Of a stretch of DNA of 64,000 bases, positions 8,994 through 17,849 are shown one piece after another. Source of the stretch: Pontibacter lucknowensis (GTDB lineage Bacteria; Bacteroidota; Bacteroidia; Cytophagales; Hymenobacteraceae); contig NZ_FTNM01000004.1 in NCBI RefSeq assembly GCF_900156415.1, positions 248,001-312,000 of the forward strand. The letters run 5' to 3'. A program made the translations under genes and the position numbers. The notes beneath the pieces were generated by a model that was not told where the DNA came from, did no database searches, and saw only the letters and a list, made by a program, of their open reading frames with translations. Numbering within the stretch: the stretch's first letter is position 1; each line of letters starts with the position of its first letter.

Positions 8994-9199
8994 TACCTTG
9001 GATCTTAAGTTTTGATAAACTAATTGTATCCAAGTAGGAAGGTATAGCACGTATTATAGTATGATGGCTATATTATAATGTATTCATAAAAATTAATGAT
9101 CCTTTCTATTGGCCCTGCGTAGATAGGGGGAGCAGGCCCACCACAGCCAATACCTGGGCTGCATGCCACACAACACTTAAAGAGAAACCTGTCTGAAGC

Positions 9200-9973
9200 A
9201 TGAGCAGGAGCAGATACGTCCTTCTATTACTATGTTTGATTACCCTTACAGTTTGCACTACCGCCCAGGCGCAGGATAGTGTCATACGCCGCATGGGGGT
9301 GAGTAAGATTCCGGAGCGCGGACTGGTCATACAGGCTGGTGCAGGTATAGCCGCTGTGAAAAGCGATATATGCGGCAGTTATGATTGTAATGATCTTGGT
9401 CCTGCTTTCAGCATTGGCGCCCTTTTCAAGTATAACCCCTTTTGGTCCATAAGTGGCGAAGTGGAGTACCTTAAACTAGGTGCCTCCGAGAAAACCTATC
9501 AGGATAATATCACTTTTGAATCAAGGGTGATCGAGGTGTCAGGCATGCTGGTTTACAACCTGATGGACAGCTACGCAGGATCCAATAACTACCGCTCTAC
9601 CCGTAAGCGCTTTGCTGTGCCGTTTGTGAAAGGCGGGATTGGCTTTGTGTACTACACCCCAAGTTCTTACCCGACCAACCGTGCCCCGAACTCCGACATC
9701 ACCTACGACCGATTAAGGTCATATCCAGCCATAGCCGGCGTAATTCCTTTTGGTGGGGGTATACGCTTCCGTTTCTCCGACCAGATCAGTATTGCACCAG
9801 AAGTAATGTACCAGATCACCACAACTGACTATCTTGATAATGTTACCCGGATAGAGAATACAAAAGATCACTACGGCGTGGTATCGGTCAAGCTGCTCTA
9901 TACCCCGATGCCTAAAAATGAGGTGTTCACGAGCAAGCGACAAGGCATAAACCCTTTCAAAAAGAAAAAATAA
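9200..9973 (+). CDS. Outer-membrane beta-barrel protein
   Basis: The 257-residue protein has a signal peptide (MSRSRYVLLLLCLITLTVC, then TTAQAQ) and about eight to ten amphipathic strands with glycine and aromatic residues (GLVIQAGAGIAAV, WSISGEVEYLKLG, FVKGGIGFVYYTP, GGGIRFRFSDQISIAPEVMYQ, GVVSVKLLYTPMP). The pattern fits the Bacteroidota outer_membrane/DUF6089-like barrels. The last 20 residues are basic (NPFKKKK), which is unusual for a barrel end and suggests a periplasmic tail. Function unknown. Confidence 0.75.
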   Translation: MSRSRYVLLLLCLITLTVCTTAQAQDSVIRRMGVSKIPERGLVIQAGAGIAAVKSDICGSYDCNDLGPAFSIGALFKYNPFWSISGEVEYLKLGASEKTYQDNITFESRVIEVSGMLVYNLMDSYAGSNNYRSTRKRFAVPFVKGGIGFVYYTPSSYPTNRAPNSDITYDRLRSYPAIAGVIPFGGGIRFRFSDQISIAPEVMYQITTTDYLDNVTRIENTKDHYGVVSVKLLYTPMPKNEVFTSKRQGINPFKKKK

Positions 9974-10102
9974 GCAGCAGAAACAGCACTACACTTGCTG
10001 TTCCTGGTTCCCGAACCTACATACCCTGCCTTCCCGTAGACAAAAAAGCCAGATCAGCTGTATGTACGCTGCTTCCGGCTTTATTTGCTATACCTAACAT
10101 CT

Positions 10103-11122
10103 ATGAAAACAGAACAGAAGAGAAACCTGTGGTGGCTGGCAGCCGGAGCGGGAGCTTTGCTTGCAGCCCGAGCCATTAGCCGCAAACTGAATGCCTATAA
10201 CTTCCGGAACAAAGTAGTGCTGATAACCGGTGGCGCCCGTGGGCTGGGCTTTGTGATGGCGCGGCAGCTGGCCAAAGAAGGGGCGCGACTGGTGCTGTGT
10301 TCACGCGACGAGATGCAACTGGAGGACGCACGCATGGAGCTGGCAGGCAACGGAGCTGATGTGATGGTGCTGCCCTGCGATGTGACCCAGCAAACCCAGG
10401 TGGAGCAGATGGTAGCACGGGTGCAGCAGGAGTTCGGCCCGATTGACGTGCTGATCAACAATGCCGGCATCATCACGGCGGGACCGCTGGAGGAGATGAC
10501 TGTCGGGGACTTTGAGGAAGCCATGCAGACGCACTTCTGGGGACCACTTTATACCACGCTGGCCGTACTGCCTTCCATGAAGGAACGCGGTGCCGGCCGT
10601 ATCTTGAATATCGCTTCAATCGGTGGCAAGTTGGGTGTGCCACACCTGGTCCCATATAGCGCCAGCAAGTTTGCGTTGGTCGGCTTATCGGAAGGCTTGC
10701 GTGCCGAACTGAAGCAGTATAACATTACGGTTACCTGTGCTTCGCCTGGTCTGATGCAGACGGGAAGCCCACGCCATGCGAACGTGAAGGGGCAGCATGA
10801 GGAGGAATATACCCTGTTTAAAATAGCCGACTCGAGTCCGCTGACCTCTATCAGTGCAGAGCGATCGGCCAAGTCGATTTTAGATGCCTGCCGACACGGG
10901 GATGCAGAAGTAGTGACGTCTATACCTGCCAAGATTGGCGCTTTTGTACACGGGTTGTCTCCGGAGACTACCACCGATATTTTTGCCGTGCTCAATCGTA
11001 TGCTTCCCGGTCCTACCGGAGAACAGCGGGCCAAGAAAGGCTATGAAAGTGAGACTCCGCTTTCCATGTCTGGCCTGACGGAACGGACCCAGAAAGCGGC
11101 ATTCCGGAACAATGAATTGTAA
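10103..11122 (+). CDS. Membrane-anchored short-chain dehydrogenase/reductase (SDR)
   Basis: A classical SDR: the cofactor motif TGGARGLG at about residues 42-49, NNAG at about 120, the active-site serine in LNIASIGG, and YSASK at about 185. An N-terminal hydrophobic segment (WWLAAGAGALLAARAI) precedes the Rossmann fold and should anchor it to the membrane. A roughly 80-residue C-terminal extension follows the core. I start at 10103 (ATG AAA ACA GAA); an in-frame Met at 10085 overlaps an AGGTATAG motif and looks less likely. The substrate is unknown; oxidation or reduction of a lipid or steroid-like alcohol is possible. Confidence 0.88.
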   Translation: MKTEQKRNLWWLAAGAGALLAARAISRKLNAYNFRNKVVLITGGARGLGFVMARQLAKEGARLVLCSRDEMQLEDARMELAGNGADVMVLPCDVTQQTQVEQMVARVQQEFGPIDVLINNAGIITAGPLEEMTVGDFEEAMQTHFWGPLYTTLAVLPSMKERGAGRILNIASIGGKLGVPHLVPYSASKFALVGLSEGLRAELKQYNITVTCASPGLMQTGSPRHANVKGQHEEEYTLFKIADSSPLTSISAERSAKSILDACRHGDAEVVTSIPAKIGAFVHGLSPETTTDIFAVLNRMLPGPTGEQRAKKGYESETPLSMSGLTERTQKAAFRNNEL

Positions 11123-11184
11123 CGATACACATTAACCTATACCTAATGGCAAGCTATACCCTGGCATTGCCTATATTCGCCCTT

Positions 11185-11697
11185 ATGGAAATTAAAAAAA
11201 GAGAGACAGCCTACGATGGCTATTTCAAGATCTATAAACTGACAGTAACACAGAACGGCCATACCTTTACCCGGGAACAATTTGACAGAGGCACAGCGGT
11301 TGCTGCCTTGGTCTACGACACAGAAAAGCGGCGCTATATCCTGACCAGGCAGTATCGGGTAGGTTCAGAGTCGGACCTGGTGGAAGTGGTGGCAGGTATG
11401 GTAGACAAAGGCGAAAGCCCTGAAACCAGTATTGCCCGCGAAATAGAGGAAGAAATCGGTTACAGCGTGGACAATCTGACCCACCTGCACACCTTTTACT
11501 CTTCGCCGGGCGGCACGACTGAGAAAGTACTGCTATACTATGCCGAAGTATCGCACCAGCATGCAGACGGAGGTGGCAAGGAGGATGAGCACGAGGATAT
11601 TGAACTGGTGAGCTATACCCGGGAAGAGCTTCTCAAAGAAAGCTTCGCTGATGCCAAGACCATCATCGCCCAACAATGGGTGCAGCTAAACAGCTAG
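11185..11697 (+). CDS. NUDIX hydrolase (ADP-ribose pyrophosphatase/NudK-like)
   Basis: The Nudix box is complete (GMVDKGESPETSIAREIEEE then IGY, about residues 70-92), and the upstream strand YILTRQYRVG resembles that of ADP-sugar pyrophosphatases (NudE/NudK/ADPRase group), which cleave nucleoside diphosphate sugars. The frame is open from 11146; the Met at 11185 (MEIKKRETAYDGYFKIYKL) matches the usual family start, and the upstream part would put a hydrophobic stretch on a cytosolic enzyme. It follows the SDR gene by about 60 bp and may be co-transcribed. Confidence 0.88.
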   Translation: MEIKKRETAYDGYFKIYKLTVTQNGHTFTREQFDRGTAVAALVYDTEKRRYILTRQYRVGSESDLVEVVAGMVDKGESPETSIAREIEEEIGYSVDNLTHLHTFYSSPGGTTEKVLLYYAEVSHQHADGGGKEDEHEDIELVSYTREELLKESFADAKTIIAQQWVQLNS

Positions 11698-11721
11698 TAG
11701 CGTTCTAAATAGCAGGTATAA

Positions 11722-11762
11722 AAAAACCTCAGCTACCTATAAGACGGCTGAGGCTTTTCTTT
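11722..11762. terminator. Bidirectional terminator between NUDIX and msrA genes
   Basis: cctcagc (11727-11733) pairs with gctgagg (11747-11753); A-rich upstream and T-rich downstream flanks allow use from both sides. Confidence 0.8.
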
Positions 11763-11771
11763 TGTACTTGA

Positions 11772-12314
11772 CTACTTTCTGGCCTCAGGCTTGAGTTTGT
11801 CAGCAAACACTTTTCTAACCTTGTCCACTTTCGGCCTGATCACAAAACTGCAGTAAGGCTCATGCCCGTGGGTGTTGAAGTAGTTCTGATGATAGTCTTC
11901 GGCCGGGTAAAACTCCTGCAGCGGCTCGATTGTCGTCACGATCGGATCAATGAAGGCACCCGCTGCATCCAGTTCCTGCTTATACCTTTCGGCTTTCTCG
12001 CGCTGCTCGTCGTTGTGGTAGAGCACAATAGAGCGGTACTGTGTTCCGATATCATTGCCCTGCCTGTTCAGGGTAGTGGGATCATGGGTTTTCCAGAACA
12101 CCTCCAGCAGTTCATCATAACTTATGATGGCAGGGTCGTAGGTGATCTGCAATACTTCTGCGTGTCCGGTGGTGCCAGAGGTTACCTGTTTGTAGGTTGG
12201 GTTTTCCATATGTCCGCCTGCATAGCCGGACTCCACTTTCTGCACGCCTGCCAGGTCCTGAAACACTGCTTCAGTACACCAGAAGCATCCTCCTCCAAAT
12301 GTCGCTTTTTCCAT
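11772..12314 (-). CDS. msrA: Peptide methionine sulfoxide reductase MsrA
   Basis: It reduces methionine-S-sulfoxide in proteins. The catalytic GCFWC motif is at residues 9-13, followed by the family blocks GYAGGHMENPTYKQV, TGHAEV, YDELLEVFWKTHDPT and GNDIGTQYRS. At 181 residues it is a single-domain MsrA without MsrB. I start at 12314 (MEKATFGGG), where the family usually begins; an in-frame ATG at 12344 adds ten residues. No signal peptide, so it is cytosolic. A TACCTTTG box lies upstream on its strand (12375-12382) within an inverted AGGTATA pair. Confidence 0.95.
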   Translation of the reverse strand: MEKATFGGGCFWCTEAVFQDLAGVQKVESGYAGGHMENPTYKQVTSGTTGHAEVLQITYDPAIISYDELLEVFWKTHDPTTLNRQGNDIGTQYRSIVLYHNDEQREKAERYKQELDAAGAFIDPIVTTIEPLQEFYPAEDYHQNYFNTHGHEPYCSFVIRPKVDKVRKVFADKLKPEARK

Positions 12315-12425
12315 GGTTTTTGCTTTTAATTTAGGTACAGGCAATCATGCCCAGGGCTATTGGCTATACCTGTGCAAAGGTATAAGGCCTAAACCACAAA
12401 GCCTCTAAATAGTTTTCCCAGGCCT

Positions 12426-13124
12426 CTAGTTACGCATATTGCGCATAGTGCTTTGGGCATCGGCGGCACCTTCCAGGGTCAGGTACTCTGCCTGCAGGGC
12501 TCTGATTTTGAGCTTGTCGCTGTTGGAAATCTGGTTTTCTACCTGCCGGCGACGCTGGTTCAGCTGTCCGTACACATTGTCCACGTAGTCCCAGTCGTGC
12601 TGGGTCCAGTTGCGGCGCTTGGCCCGTACCACGCCCATAAAGGTCAGGTATGCCTCCCGCATATCCTGGGGCGCTATGTTTTCAATGTTGTTGAACTCAC
12701 GGAGCAGCTGCTCTTCCCACTGGTCCAGTTCAGAGCGATCGAGCGGGGTGTTCAGCCGGCGTTCCTGTCTGTTTTCCCAGCGTTCGTAGCGCTCTTTCAG
12801 TCGTGCGTACTCCGCTTTGGAGTCAGCTGAAAGACTGTCCAGGTTCTGCTCTATCTCAGCGGTGCGTCTTCTGAAGTCCTCCTTGATTTCAGGCATCTCG
12901 CGCTGTATGGCCGTGTCGCCACGCTCCACTTTCTCGTTCATCCAGCCGCGGAGTGACTCCAGCCGATCGCCCACGGTGCGGCCGGTTCGTTCTACACGGG
13001 CAGTGTCAGCGGGTACATCTACCGTTATTTCTTCTGTTTCCTGAGCGGTGCGGTTTCCTTCGCAGCTCCAGAGTAGTGAGACAGCCAGCAGGCCTAAAAG
13101 GTAAGTTGTTCTATTGTTAAGCAT
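12426..13124 (-). CDS. Coiled-coil lipoprotein of unknown function
   Basis: The 232-residue protein has a signal peptide with lipobox (LLWSC, Cys near 21) and then an almost entirely helical, highly charged E/R/Q-rich mature part (for example RLKERYERWENRQERRLN) that should form coiled coils. A tryptophan-containing block (TQHDWDYVDNVYGQLNQRRRQVE) stands out. No domain is recognised. It is likely a periplasm-facing lipoprotein of the outer or inner membrane. It lies between msrA and the GH3 gene on the same strand. Confidence 0.7.
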   Translation of the reverse strand: MLNNRTTYLLGLLAVSLLWSCEGNRTAQETEEITVDVPADTARVERTGRTVGDRLESLRGWMNEKVERGDTAIQREMPEIKEDFRRRTAEIEQNLDSLSADSKAEYARLKERYERWENRQERRLNTPLDRSELDQWEEQLLREFNNIENIAPQDMREAYLTFMGVVRAKRRNWTQHDWDYVDNVYGQLNQRRRQVENQISNSDKLKIRALQAEYLTLEGAADAQSTMRNMRN

Positions 13125-13204
13125 TTCTTTTTCACAGTTTTAGGGTTGGTGTAGTCAGGCGATGCCTATACTTGGCATAATACGCAAAGCACCCATACAA
13201 GATA

Positions 13205-15064
13205 CTATGGACTTACGGCGAGTAGCGGTTTGTCTTTGCTAATGCCGTGTCCATACTGGTAGTGCCTGTTGACGGTAACGGGCAGCTTGCCGCGTGCAGG
13301 TATCTTGCCAAACAGCAGTTTGGCTGCCGCCACCTGCGCGTGCATGTGGGCTTGGTAAGCCAGTATCAGTACCCGGCTCTTGTGTATGTCCGGGAACTGG
13401 TTCAGGGTATAGGGGTTGTCAAAAAGCGTCATAATAGACCGGTTGGAGCGGGCCAGCTCTGTCACATAGGCGGTTGCTTCCTTAGAGTAACCCAAGCGGT
13501 TGCTAGGCGTCACGCTCGGGCCGTAGAGCCCCACCAGCACCAGGTCGTATCCTTTAAGTTTTTGCTTTATTTGTTTTACCTCTTTGGCATTGGCTTTTCG
13601 GGATATCACAAAGTCTGCGTCAATGCGGGCATGCCTGTTTATCTCCCGCTGGAAAATACTGGGACGTACCACACCGAAGGAGAGTGTGGCGATGCGCTGC
13701 CGTTTTTTCTGGCGGATGGGCAGGAAGTTCTTGCGGTTGTTGAGCAAGGTCATGGCTGCCTCGGCCAGCGCATGGTTGGTACTATCGGCTATACCTGGGT
13801 TCAGGTCCTCATACAGGTTTTCCAGTTCAACAGGCTTATACCTGTCCAAACCTACCCAGGCTTTGGCCGCCAGCATTTTTTTGCAGCGGCGGTCAATCTC
13901 CTCCTGCGACAGGTCACCACGGGCAATGGCCTGCTTGATTGCCTGAATGGCTTTAGGCACACTGTTAAGGCGCTCCAGTACATCGTTACCCGCCATCAGG
14001 GCGCGTGCCTCTGCCTCCCCCGGACTGAAGTATTTGGTAACGCCCTTCATCACCATGGCATCTGTAAAGACCAAGCCTTTAAACTGCAGCTGGTTCTTGA
14101 GCAAACTGGTCACGATGGGCTTAGATAGGGTAGAGGGCAGGTTGTGGGTCGTGTCGAGCTGCTGCATGTGCATGTGTGCGACCATAATACCGCCAATGCC
14201 ATGCTTGATCAGCTCCCGGAAAGGATAAAGCTCCAGCGAGTCGAGCCGGGCACGGTCATGCGGAATCACAGGCAGGTCGTAATGTGAGTCCACATCCGTG
14301 TCGCCGTGGCCAGGGAAATGCTTGGCTACTGCGATGATGCCATTTTCCTGCATGCCTCGCATGTAGGCCAGACTTTTGGCTGTAACGTCTAGTTTGTTCT
14401 CGCCAAAGGCACGATAGCTGATAATGGGGTTCTGGGAGTTGTTGTTGATATCGGCCACCGGTGCAAAGTTGACGTGCATACCTAGCCGCTTGAACTCTTC
14501 GGCCACCTCGGCCCCCATGCGGTAGATCAGTCCGTTGTCTTCTACAGCCCCCATCATCATCTGAAAAGGATACTGCACGGTGCTGTCCAGGCGCATGCCC
14601 ACACCCGTTTCGGCATCCATCGAGATGAGAAGTGGTACCTTGGAAGCGGCTTGCAGACGATTGTTCAAGACAGCCTGACGCACAGGGCCTCCCTGGAAGT
14701 AGATAATGCCGCCTACCTTGTATCTGGTTACCAGGTTCATGACGTCGGCCTCGTATTTTGGGCCTTGGTTGGAAAAAGCCTCAATAATAATGAGCTGTGC
14801 GATACGCTCTTCAGGGCTCAGGGTCCTGAATACAGAATCCACCCAAGGTGATGGGTTTTCAATCGCCTCCACCAAGGTGCTGGGTCGTGTATAAGAGACC
14901 TCTTCCGGGAAAAACTCGTGCTTTTGCTCTTCCTCACGCGCATAAGCGGCCCCGCTAGTGTCTGAGCTCTCGCAGGAACTCAGCAACAACAGCATACAGC
15001 ACATCAGGCAAAGGCCTAGTGCTGACAAGCGTCTGGCTAAAGGGTGAAGTGAATTAGCGTGCAT
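13205..15064 (-). CDS. Glycoside hydrolase family 3, NagZ-like beta-N-acetylhexosaminidase (lipoprotein)
   Basis: The protein has a signal peptide with lipobox (LLLLSSC near residue 31) and a GH3 TIM-barrel with the NagZ-type KHFPGHGDTDVDSH motif (about 248) and the nucleophile aspartate in VFTDAMVMKG (about 331). It should remove N-acetylglucosamine from muropeptides or chitin fragments. A second alpha/beta GH3-C-like domain follows (about 440-600). Many Bacteroidota homologues are about 1000 residues with a C-terminal serine beta-lactamase domain; this 619-residue form stops before it, and nothing resembling it follows. Likely periplasmic, in peptidoglycan recycling. Confidence 0.9.
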   Translation of the reverse strand: MHANSLHPLARRLSALGLCLMCCMLLLLSSCESSDTSGAAYAREEEQKHEFFPEEVSYTRPSTLVEAIENPSPWVDSVFRTLSPEERIAQLIIIEAFSNQGPKYEADVMNLVTRYKVGGIIYFQGGPVRQAVLNNRLQAASKVPLLISMDAETGVGMRLDSTVQYPFQMMMGAVEDNGLIYRMGAEVAEEFKRLGMHVNFAPVADINNNSQNPIISYRAFGENKLDVTAKSLAYMRGMQENGIIAVAKHFPGHGDTDVDSHYDLPVIPHDRARLDSLELYPFRELIKHGIGGIMVAHMHMQQLDTTHNLPSTLSKPIVTSLLKNQLQFKGLVFTDAMVMKGVTKYFSPGEAEARALMAGNDVLERLNSVPKAIQAIKQAIARGDLSQEEIDRRCKKMLAAKAWVGLDRYKPVELENLYEDLNPGIADSTNHALAEAAMTLLNNRKNFLPIRQKKRQRIATLSFGVVRPSIFQREINRHARIDADFVISRKANAKEVKQIKQKLKGYDLVLVGLYGPSVTPSNRLGYSKEATAYVTELARSNRSIMTLFDNPYTLNQFPDIHKSRVLILAYQAHMHAQVAAAKLLFGKIPARGKLPVTVNRHYQYGHGISKDKPLLAVSP

Positions 15065-15262
15065 GGTACTGGTGGTGAAATCACCTTTTATACTTCTTAA
15101 TTTTGGAATCGATTTTTTGACTATACCCTTATATGCTTAACAACAGGGCTGAAATGGAACTGTTACGATATAGAACGTGAAAAGTATGGATATAGCATAC
15201 GATTTATAACCTACAGCCCGTATCTTGTCACTGTGTGGGATTATTTCTCCATGACTTGCCTT

Positions 15263-15270
15263 TACCTTTG
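15263..15270 (+). promoter_or_regulatory. Possible -7 promoter box of the rhomboid gene
   Basis: TACCTTTG matches the Bacteroidota -7 consensus TAnnTTTG, 58 bp before the rhomboid start. No good TTTG is found at the -33 position, so the call is weak. Confidence 0.4.
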
Positions 15271-15327
15271 TACGTATAGCCTGAGCACAGTAAAAAGCGC
15301 AATCACATCTGCTCCAAACAAAACCCT

Positions 15328-16125
15328 ATGATGCAAGTAACCCCTTTGCAGAGCCACCAAAGCCTGAAAGCCGAACATGAACGTTTTGCTTACAGTTTTC
15401 TGCCGGGCACCTTGTTTGTAGGGCTCATTTGGTTGGTGGCGTTGCTTTCGTACCTGAATGAGGTGAACCTGACCTGGTTAGGCATTCATCCGCGCGACTT
15501 TCTGGGGCTGATCGGTGTGTTTATGGGCCCACTCATACATTCTGGTCTCATACACTTACTTTCCAATTCCTTTCCGCTGGTGCTGCTTTCGGGCTTTATT
15601 TTGTTTTTGCACCGATCGGTTGCACTGCGTGTGTTTGTGCTGGTCTACGTACTGAGCGGACTGTTCACCTGGTTTATTGGCCGTGATGCTTACCATGTAG
15701 GGGCTAGTGGGGTTGTGTACGGCCTGGCGGGTTTTCTGCTGTTCAATGGCATCGTTCGTCGCGACAGGGCGGGCCTGGCAATCTCTTTAGCTATACTTTT
15801 TCTGTACAGTGGCTTGTTTTACGGTTTGTTCCCATCAGAAGAACGCATCTCCTGGGAAGGGCACCTGGGTGGTCTGGTGGCCGGACTGGCAGCGGCTGTG
15901 CTTTACGGAGAGCATGTCGACAAACAGGTGGCTATACCTGCAGAACCTCCCCTTAGCCAAGGTGAGCGCTCGGCGCAGCAGCGGCATCAGAGCAGTACGC
16001 TGGTCAATCCACAGTATACCTGGCGTTACTCGCTTGCCACTCCCGAGCCTGGCAGGGTGTACAAACAGACAGCCCTGATAAACAAATCTAGTGGTATGCT
16101 CGAGCATCCAACCTCAACCAAATAA
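15328..16125 (+). CDS. Rhomboid-family intramembrane serine protease
   Basis: The 265-residue protein has six predicted membrane helices. Rhomboid features are present: HSGLIHLLSNSFPL (oxyanion-side H and N), the catalytic serine in HVGASGVVYG (about 125) and the catalytic histidine in WEGHLGGLVAG (about 177). It cleaves transmembrane proteins within the inner membrane; the substrate is unknown. A hydrophilic C-terminal tail of about 70 residues (QGERSAQQRHQSS) follows the last helix. The VTT-domain gene starts 30 bp downstream, so the two are likely co-transcribed. Confidence 0.92.
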   Translation: MMQVTPLQSHQSLKAEHERFAYSFLPGTLFVGLIWLVALLSYLNEVNLTWLGIHPRDFLGLIGVFMGPLIHSGLIHLLSNSFPLVLLSGFILFLHRSVALRVFVLVYVLSGLFTWFIGRDAYHVGASGVVYGLAGFLLFNGIVRRDRAGLAISLAILFLYSGLFYGLFPSEERISWEGHLGGLVAGLAAAVLYGEHVDKQVAIPAEPPLSQGERSAQQRHQSSTLVNPQYTWRYSLATPEPGRVYKQTALINKSSGMLEHPTSTK

Positions 16126-16154
16126 TCTGCGTCTAAACAACGAAAGACTTCCTT

Positions 16155-16874
16155 ATGGCGAACAATACGACAACCAAGCAAGAAGATACAAAACAAAGCA
16201 AATGGCCCCTCTTGGTAACGGCGGCAATTATTGCCATACTGGTAGGTGCTTATTTTATTTCATCAGACTTTCAGGCGAATATTCAGGAAGGCTGGGAAGT
16301 ACTGACAAGTGGTGATGAGGAGCGCATTTCTTCCTGGGTGGAGCAGTTTGGCTTTTGGGGACCATTCTTCATTATTTTGGCCATGGTCGCTCAGATGTTC
16401 TTGCTGGTCATCAATGTGGTGGCGCTGATGTTAGTGGCCATCATTGCTTATGGGCCAGTGTGGGGGTCGCTTATTGCGCTGGCCGCTGTGCTGGTCGCCT
16501 CCACTGTCGGGTATTTAATTGGCAGAGGACTAGGTGAGGCAGGAGTACGCAGGATCATCGGGCATAAGGCCGAAGAGAAGGTGTGTGGATTTGTGTCAGA
16601 GTATGGAATTTGGGCGGTGATCATTGCCCGTATCTCCCCCTTTCTATCCAATGATGCGGTTAGTTTCGTTGCCGGTATTACCAAAATGGGGTATTTTAAA
16701 TTCATTGGAGCCACTATGGCTGGCATTATTCCGCTCACCGTGTTATTGGCCTGGCTCGGCGAAGATGATGATCGTTTGATGAACGGCTTGATCTGGGTAG
16801 GTGGCATTAGCCTGGTGCTTTTTGTAGGCTATGTCATCTATGACAAGTACTTTAAAAAGCAGCATCAAGGTTAG
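16155..16874 (+). CDS. TVP38/TMEM64 family (VTT/DedA-like) membrane protein
   Basis: The 239-residue protein has five or six hydrophobic segments. The VTT signature is visible: an FGFWGPFFIILAMVAQMFL helix, AYGPVWGSLIALAAVLVASTVGYLIGRGLGE, and ARISPFLSNDAVSFVAGITKMGYFKFIGAT with its re-entrant-loop proline. DedA/VTT proteins are linked to lipid scrambling or flipping (for example undecaprenyl phosphate or phosphatidylethanolamine). The exact substrate here is unknown. It follows the rhomboid gene closely. Confidence 0.88.
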   Translation: MANNTTTKQEDTKQSKWPLLVTAAIIAILVGAYFISSDFQANIQEGWEVLTSGDEERISSWVEQFGFWGPFFIILAMVAQMFLLVINVVALMLVAIIAYGPVWGSLIALAAVLVASTVGYLIGRGLGEAGVRRIIGHKAEEKVCGFVSEYGIWAVIIARISPFLSNDAVSFVAGITKMGYFKFIGATMAGIIPLTVLLAWLGEDDDRLMNGLIWVGGISLVLFVGYVIYDKYFKKQHQG

Positions 16875-17213
16875 GCTTCCGGTACTGTTACGAGGTTAAT
16901 CTATGAAGCTTTGTAAATTACAATTTCAGGCGTTTTTTGATACTCATAAGCTTTAATTCTGAAAGTTATTTTATGCAATGATTTTAATTTTTACTATAAA
17001 TATTTAGTGAAAATTTAAAAATCTTTTCTTATACTTCTCCTTGCCCTAAATCATTGAATTTAGAATATACTGGCACTATGTACTACTTTCCATAATATAA
17101 ACTTTCACTATACTACGGTCCTAAATTCATCCATCTTACAAAACTTAATTTCTAAGCCTGCCGTTTAAGCGGGTTATTGTAATAGAAATGATGTTTCACG
17201 AAATGGATTGCAT
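16875..17213. other. AT-rich intergenic region, no gene seen
   Basis: About 340 bp of AT-rich sequence. I see no coding frame, no clear hairpin terminator and no AGGTATAG motif, which is notable because most other long gaps hold one. It should contain the promoter of the 3D-domain gene. Confidence 0.5.
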
Positions 17214-17774
17214 ATGTTTAGGGTCAAAATACTCGCAGTAGTAGTCTCCATTTTTGTAACTTTTTTCGACGAAATGGCTTATCCGGAACCTGAGGAACCA
17301 AGCCCTGCAAGTGAGCATCAAGCTCCGGATTTATTAACTCCACGACTTATAGAAAAAATACAAGAATACCCCGAGTACCCAGAAACCTTTACCGTAACGG
17401 CCACTGTTTACTACCCCGAAAGAGGCCAGACTGACGGAAATCCCCTGATCACAGCCGACGGCTCCCGCATTAACCCCAAAAACCCTAAAAAACATCGCTG
17501 GATTGCTCTTTCACGTGATATGTTGTCACGTTGGGGCGGTGATATACAGTATGGTGATACGGTGTGGGTACGCGGAATTTCAGATGAACTGGATGGGCAG
17601 TACATCGTGCGGGACACCATGAACCGACGCTTCACAAATCGTATCGACATATTGGTAGGACGCAGAGACAAGATTTATGGCAAGTGGGACAACGTGCAGA
17701 TTGCAAAAGCCGAATTTCCGGAAGTGGAGCATCACTTCCAGCCAAGTGATTTTGGCTTCGCTATGAACCGCTAA
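17214..17774 (+). CDS. 3D-domain (MltA-like double-psi beta-barrel) protein
   Basis: The 186-residue protein has one N-terminal hydrophobic segment (FRVKILAVVVSIFVTFF), then a 3D/RlpA-like double-psi barrel: TVTATVYYPERGQTDGNP, ADGSRINP, RWIALSRDMLSRWGGDIQYGDTVWVRG, GQYIVRDTMNRR and NRIDILVG. The aspartates in DGSRI, RDTM and RIDIL are those that name the 3D domain. Such domains occur in lytic transglycosylases and resuscitation factors, so a cell-wall role is possible. The frame opens with TTG at 17208; I prefer the ATG at 17214. Confidence 0.8.
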   Translation: MFRVKILAVVVSIFVTFFDEMAYPEPEEPSPASEHQAPDLLTPRLIEKIQEYPEYPETFTVTATVYYPERGQTDGNPLITADGSRINPKNPKKHRWIALSRDMLSRWGGDIQYGDTVWVRGISDELDGQYIVRDTMNRRFTNRIDILVGRRDKIYGKWDNVQIAKAEFPEVEHHFQPSDFGFAMNR

Positions 17775-17849
17775 AACTTGTTTGGTTACTGGCAGCAGGC
17801 TTGTATGGTGATTTTGCTTATATTGGAGCTCCATCAAGCTTAAAGCAAT

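Noticed and set aside
12375..12401. A full promoter for msrA
   Set aside because: The -7 match TACCTTTG is good, but the only TTTG upstream on that strand is 14 bp away, not 19-21 bp.
13247..14128. 293-codon plus-strand frame inside the GH3 gene
   Set aside because: It is antisense to a gene with clear GH3 motifs; its translation has no domain and a Cys/His/Gln-heavy composition typical of shadow frames.
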